Source: Panax quinquefolius (Eukaryota; Streptophyta; Magnoliopsida; Apiales; Araliaceae). From it: a stretch of 64,000 bases of DNA. The stretch spans positions 37,360,143 to 37,424,142 of the forward strand of contig CM035170.1 in assembly GCA_020205615.1 (NCBI GenBank), given 5' to 3'. The stretch's first letter is position 1, and each line of letters opens with the position of its first letter. Positions 58,499 to 64,000 of this stretch are shown piece after piece. A program made the translations under genes and the position numbers. The notes below the pieces were generated by a model. The model was given only the letters and a program-made list of their open reading frames with translations, ran no database searches and was not told the DNA's origin.

Positions 58499-58619
58499 AA
58501 TCCATTAGAGACGTTCAAGGTCAATGGTCAACGGATAAAGCATTACTGGGGTGGAGATTCGAATTGGGATGCCGTCAACATTACCCTCGCCGATGCTCAG
58601 TGATATAAGAGGCACCATC

Positions 58620-59685
58620 GGGCTTATGACGTTAAAACTAGCGCTACTTGGGAGGCAACCCAAGTTCTAAACTCTTACTCTTTAATTTTTCTTCATATTG
58701 TAGTTTATAATCTAGTAATTTTGCAGCTTTTATAGAATTTTTGACTTCTTTTCTGGATGATTTACAGGTTGAAGGAGAAAAAGAAAGCTAAGAAGTCACT
58801 GACCCACTAGCGTGGGCCGCGCTACCCAAGGCATGAACTGCCTGAGCATGCTATGCTACAAGCTCAGTCCCTTCATGCCATGCAACAGATAGATCGTGCT
58901 TTCGCCGATTTCACAAAGATCCTTTGGCGGCTTATACCTAGCGGGGCGCTTATTCTTGTTCATCTCACCACGACATGTAGCGCGGACCACACTATCCCAT
59001 TGATCGACACGTTAGCCACGGGTGCGCTGGTATGCCATCACCTCTTGACTCTCTAAGCGGGGCGCTATCTTCGACTTTTCTCTCAGCTACGTGGTCATAG
59101 CCGCTCAGAATACCCAGGCGCCTACTTTCTTTTCATTGCCGTGTCCTAAGCCATAACCCCCACTTCGTCTTTCCTTCATCAAATAAAATTCCCCCAACTC
59201 TCCTACACCCTTTCAACTTCCATAATTCCATAACTCCAACACTAATGCCAATACCCCATCAATTCTTCTCCTTTTCAACTTCTATTCACATTAAAACCAC
59301 TCACCTTCCATCTCCCAACCCACGTTGGTTTTCCATCCCCTATATGAACTCCAACTACACTCCACCAATTAATATCAACTATACACACTACACTCCAATC
59401 CTACATCTAATTCATTCCTTGCACAAATTCTTTCAATTGGGGACACAATTACAAAAAGGGAAACACAATTTATTGAAGGTAAGCACAACTCCCTTCTAGC
59501 TCAATCTTCTTCTCTGTGATTTATAGCAAGTACATAGATCACCTTGGATATTGGGTGTTGGTTTCACAATTTGGCTAGCAAGATAACACCAAGTAAGCTA
59601 TTTTGGGGAAAAACTCTGTTCGCTCGCCAACTATTTGATAAAAATCCTGAACCAAACCTTGAGCCTAATCATCCTCAGAAACATC
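58620..59685 (+). other. Athila-2 post-pol leader to the extra ORF
   Basis: Contains GCGCTACTTGGGAGGCAACC (58651-58670), a block also seen in Athila-1. ORFs 58853-59056 and 59245-59499 show no motif. Confidence 0.45.
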
Positions 59686-60794
59686 ATGTCTTCCCACAAA
59701 AGACAACGCCCATCCTCCTCCACTGCTAGGCCTCAATATGATCACACAAGGTTTGTTAGTGAGAGGGTCGCCGAACGGTTCAAGTCATCCATTGACAAGA
59801 AAACTTTAGTGCTTGAAAGTGGATTGAAGCCGGATGCTAATTTGGATGGCAACATGGCTTTGCAAATTGTTTAGCGTAATTGGTTTCTGTTAGTCGAACA
59901 ACCACTTCCAGCGGCAATCAACATTGTGAAAGAGTTTTACGCCAATGCAATGGAACATGTCAATCACATAGTCATGGTTCAGGGTAAACTGGTGGCATTT
60001 CATGCCGATGCTATCAACGAGTATTTTGGGTTAGAGGCACCACAAGATGACCGATATGAAGATGGGTTGCCCGAGTTAGATGAGTTGATTGTTCGATTAT
60101 GCAAACCAGGAACGCAATGGGTAATTAAAGCCAAACAATTGAAAAGATAAGTTTTCCCCACTCTGTACTTAGTCTGTATGGAAAAGCTTGGTATGCATTT
60201 ATGTGTGCCCGTTTAATGCCCACTCGCCACCAAAACGATGTCACTAAGGCATGGGCTCGACTTTTGTATAGGATTGTTCATCACCATTTCCGTGTGAACA
60301 ACTCCATTGCGTTCTACAACGTCGATGTGGGGGAGTGTATTCAAGAGTCCATTGATCGGGTGTTACGAGGGAGTACTACGGGAGGTTTGCTGCATGGGTT
60401 CTTAATCACTGATTTGTGCTGTAAAGCTGGTGTGCAGTGGCAACCTTCCGAGCCTATCCAACACCCGATGGATATCATTGATCATGCCACAATTGAGAGG
60501 TACAAGGCATGGGATGGGGCGAGATCACATCCACATGGAGAAGGCTATATTATGATCCGACAACCCTCACCCCCAGTTGGAGCGGAACCAAGGCAGGAGC
60601 CACCACCTAGGGCTTCAAGGAATCAATTTCTGTGGTTGGCCCAGCGTCAAGATCTAATGCATCATTACAATGCCAATACATTCAACACGCTTGATGATGC
60701 ATTTTCCCGCTGCAATCCAACCGCATCTCCGGTAGTCATGCCCATTCCTCCTAACCTGCCTGCATATCCTCCATCGGATGATGACGAGCAGTGA
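59686..60794 (+). pseudogene. Athila-2 extra ORF (plant transposon protein type)
   Basis: The ATG at 59686 opens MSSHKRQRPSSSTARPQYD. Stops at 59872 and 60148 and a frame change give three blocks: RFVSERVAERFKSS; VKEFYANAMEHVNHIVMVQG with INEYFGLEAP; and 60201-60794 with LMPTRHQNDVTKAWARLLYR, HGFLITDLCCKAGVQW and the acidic end PPSDDDEQ. Athila elements carry such an ORF after pol. It is sometimes called env-like, but I see no signal peptide or membrane segment. Function unknown. Confidence 0.75.
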
Positions 60795-61882
60795 CTCGTT
60801 CTCAGGGAAGGCCTCGTACTTTTATTTGAATTATTTTGTCGTAATGAGGTCATTACTTGATTTAAGTTTGGGGGATTATGTTTCTGCGAATCATGTTAGT
60901 GCGTTTAGTTCATAAGTTCTTTAGTCGTTATAATTATCGTATTAATATAAAAAAATGGAATATATATAAAAACAACAAAAATATTTTGCATGTAGTTTGC
61001 ATGAATCAAGTTATTAGATAGTATATGTTGATTCTTGGCCAATGATGAGATTGAAATTATGTAGACAAGTACATTACTAAGTATGAGAACCTTGATGTAG
61101 TTTCTGTTATGATTTGGATCTTGTTCTGCTTTGAAACTAGTATAATACGGGTAGCACGTTAATATCATATGTGTTAATGGATTAGTTCAAATTGATACAT
61201 AAAGATTTTCTAAAGGACACTGCTAGTGTAAACGAGAAAGTGACAAGGATAGGTAGTGAAAGCGATAATTAGACAAGAACCTAAGTTTAGGGGAGTATTT
61301 GGGGGTATATAAGCTAAAAATAAAAAATAAATAAAAAAAGAATAAGAAAATAAATATATTTTGAGTTGAATAAATTGAGTCCTGTGGTGGGTCAAGAAGA
61401 AGTGTGAAAAGCACTCCCCATAAACATAGGCGTGAGATGGAGCGTAAAACGCACTCACTATCCATCATCTAAAAAAATAATAATGAATAAACGGGAAATA
61501 AGAGCAAAAAGCCCCCGTAGATGATAAATGAAGCATAAGTACCCTATGTGAGCCCTTGATAGTGGTAATTGTTTAGTTTTAGTGGAACTTGTCTGCTTTT
61601 GAACTTTTTGAGTTTGTGCTGTATGATTCCTGATATGAAACTGGTTATGTATTGAATTTGAGTCGATATCCGTTAGCATGGGTGTTGAATACACACACAC
61701 ACACACACACTATCCTAGTGATAACATTTTAAGATGCAAAGATTGATAAGGAATTGCGGATTGGTTTTGATATGAAGTTTGACATGTTTATTTAATTTTT
61801 CTGAGGCCGTATGAGTAAACTATTTTTACTGTCTTAATACTGGATTCGTAGTTTTTAGTTGTTAGTGCATTGCATTGCATTA
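60795..61882 (+). other. Athila-2 3' noncoding region
   Basis: No coding motif; ORFs on the minus strand are chance. Holds (AC)n at 61690-61710. Confidence 0.5.
61690..61710. repeat. (AC)n microsatellite
   Basis: About ten AC units. Confidence 0.95.
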
Positions 61883-61919
61883 TGCTTGAGGACAAGCAAT
61901 GTTCAAGTTTGGGGGAAAT
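61883..61919 (+). promoter_or_regulatory. Athila-2 hairpin and polypurine tract
   Basis: TGCTTGAGGACAAGCA (61883-61898, arms TGCTTG/CAAGCA), then CAAGTTTGGGGGAAAT directly before the LTR start. Confidence 0.8.
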
Positions 61920-62298
61920 TGATGAGTAGGTTTTTAACCTATGATTTATGTTTGTTTAGCTTGTTATATTGTTAGTTTTTTGGTACTGTCATGTTACTTT
62001 TGATGGGTTTTGTGCTTGTTGTAGGATAATCAATGTGCCTATCAGAATGCTAACATTGTAAGAAGATTTCAAGTAATTTCGACTTTTACGCTTACATAGT
62101 ACATGGATCGCTTTGTGATGCGTAGAGGAGTAAGCGCGGCTATTTGGTTCTGGGAATTTCTCTCAGAAGATGGCGTCGCTATTGTCAAAGAGTACTACCT
62201 AAAGTGAGGTATGTCTGCGTCGGCATAAATTATGGGCTAAAAGTAATTTTGTGCTGGAAGTTGGGTAGTGTGGGGAGATATTAATTCTTTATGTAATG
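61920..62298 (+). repeat. Athila-2 3' LTR, first part
   Basis: Repeats the start of the 5' LTR up to TTCTTTATGTAATG and then breaks. In the 5' LTR the sequence goes on ...GTGATCATACTATG. Confidence 0.9.
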
Positions 62299-64000
62299 TG
62301 TGAAGGGTTTCGACACGTAAACGCATTAACTGAAAATTATAACGCCGAAATTGATTTATCTTCACACCCGGATTCAGACGCGTCGAAAGTACATCATTCA
62401 TCCAACATACATCATTATATACTGAAATATAATAACATACATTCTGAATTCCCAGGTTCTAAAACCTTATAACCTTTCTAATTACGAATAATGATAATTA
62501 CATTATTCCTTTCATCTTATAAGATAGACTTTTATCCGCCACCAAGGATACATAACAGTTCATTAAACTAGTCTATATTTTAATTTTCATCTTTCTACAT
62601 CACAAGTCTTCGTTTGATCTTCTCTCTCATTCACATTCTGAATGGCACTTCATCTGGATACCGATAGCTTGATCCTTACGGGATCCTTAAGTTCTTCTAA
62701 CATCGTTAGCTGAAAATATTTTTCATTTAAAGCAAGTGTGAGCATTCAATTGCCCAACAAGTCATAACAGTTGAACATATAACTTCAAGAGTTTAACATT
62801 CCTTTGGAACTTCGATAACCGAACATAGGTTATGAAGCAGCTTGAATAATAGGAATAATCATGATTCCTATCATTTTAAAACATTAGTCACATTCACTTT
62901 GAAATACTTTAATTCTCTACTCTTTTTCATACACATTCTGTCTGGCTAGAATCAATAGCACAAACTTAACAATAACGGTTCATGTATAAACAGAACATTC
63001 TTTTATTGAACAGTTCAATCATAGAATAGTTCATCTAACAGAAACACCGAAGTGTTCAAATTGTGGCACAAAGCCTCATACATGCTACCACCTTGTACAA
63101 ATATCGCACATTCAAGACATGTACGTAACTTCTCAAGTTCAACATCTGAGAAGTTTAAGAAACTAGAATCCATTTAAAATATGAATGAAGTTAGGAAACT
63201 TGTTTTACATACATACTACACGACTTATCTTGAATCGCTCATTCCAATCCCTATAACACATAAGGAAATAACAAATACACCAATTAGTCATATACTTGAC
63301 TTTACGATGGTTTACTTAACTTTACTTCTTAAGGTTCGCGTTCTTACAATATAATTTTATGCGACTAACTTTTCTTACTGGGTTTACGGTTTCATGACAT
63401 ACGGAGATGTCTTACTCAAAACGTTCATCATCTTTGATGATTTACATTCTTATCTTCTTCTTATACTTCTCTAGGACTCAGCACATATCGCTTCTCTGCT
63501 AGTAGTCCATATGGTACTCTGAGTGGTTTCCCACAAACAACCAACAAACAAGTTCCCGTCTCATCTACACTGCTCACACAGTGACTTAGATCGGTTGCCA
63601 GTTTTGTATATACCTTCGCTCTCTGAAGGAATTATTTAGCCCAGCTCCTATATGTCAACCATCAAAGGTTACGATTATACCACAACCTAACTTTCTCTTA
63701 ACTTATACGAACTATTAAATTATAATGTTCGTTAAGTCAATTTCTTATTCTTTATGGCTTTCTGGTAAGCAATTGCCATACCTCAGGACTCATTCTGATC
63801 CGAATCACATTCGGCTTTCATTAATCTTATTAGCGTTCATTACGGCTTTCTCAACAATTCATATTTTATATACTACCTTCGTCAACGTCTATGTCATACA
63901 ACCAGGGTATACTTAGAATGTTTGTTCGACGTGAATACGATTTACAAGGATCGTTTACGTATTCAACGTTCACGTTGCTCGTCTCTTAACCTCTCATTCA
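62299..64000 (-). repeat. Chromovirus-like LTR, minus orientation, leaves window
   Basis: On the minus strand it ends CGTGTCGAAACCCTTCACA at 62299-62301. About 400 bp in, it has the block GGCAATTGAATGCTCACACT followed by TGCTTTAAATGAAAA, like the 3' part of the other chromovirus LTRs (compare 1360-1415 inverted and 37090-37130). No ORF with motifs. Its other end is outside the window. Confidence 0.6.

Larger units (their letters stand above)
51607..62298 (+). mobile_element. Athila-2: Athila-type gypsy element, all ORFs broken
   Basis: 5' LTR 51607-53159, tRNA-Asp-like primer site, gag, protease, RT, RNase H, integrase, an extra ORF, purine tract and the first 379 bp of the 3' LTR, where another LTR has been inserted. 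The rest of its 3' LTR and its second target duplication lie outside the window. It is inserted in the hAT transposon. Confidence 0.93.

Overview
The window looks like AT-rich nuclear DNA of a flowering plant, probably a eudicot; the species cannot be told from the sequence. Nearly all of it is transposable-element sequence at different stages of decay. One host gene is recognisable: a trihelix (GT-3-like) transcription factor on the minus strand. Exon 1 is 18784-19116 and exon 2 is 10466-11092, giving 319 codons with clean GT/AG splice sites and a 7.7-kb intron.

Left part (1-10465): the 3' end of a minus-strand Ty3/gypsy chromovirus leaving the window at base 1; a 4.6-kb AT-rich LTR (1079-5685); a copia LTR remnant; a non-autonomous hAT element with an 8-bp target duplication (6144-6946); a minisatellite; a pair of long foldback elements; and small MITEs, two of them just below the stop codon of the trihelix gene.

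The intron (11093-18783) holds two more members of the same non-autonomous hAT family, two copies of a gypsy LTR in inverted orientation around a gag remnant, an AT-only stretch, microsatellites and an unassigned ORF. A 6.2-kb Ty1/copia element (19249-25468, TSD TAAAA) lies 132 bp upstream of the start codon, in the same orientation as the gene.

Right part (25778-64000): a decayed hAT transposon (left end at 25778; transposase remnant on the minus strand, about 49560-51606) has been split by two Athila-type gypsy elements in opposite orientations. Athila-1 (26108-48889, minus, TSD ATTAA) keeps only gag-like and extra-ORF remnants and has no recognisable pol. It was itself hit by a chromovirus solo LTR (29380-33260, TSD ACTAT) and by a complete 12.4-kb chromovirus with 3.3-kb LTRs (34074-46469, TSD GAGGA). 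Athila-2 (from 51607, plus) keeps gag, protease, RT, RNase H, integrase and an extra ORF, all with stops or frameshifts. Its 3' LTR is cut at about 62299 by another chromovirus-like LTR that leaves the window. The matched target duplications fix the order: hAT, then Athila, then chromovirus.

No retroelement here has an intact coding region. Interaction with the host gene, if any, would be through LTR promoter activity, intron length, or hairpins in the 3' UTR. All statements come from reading the sequence by eye; no alignment or database search was run.
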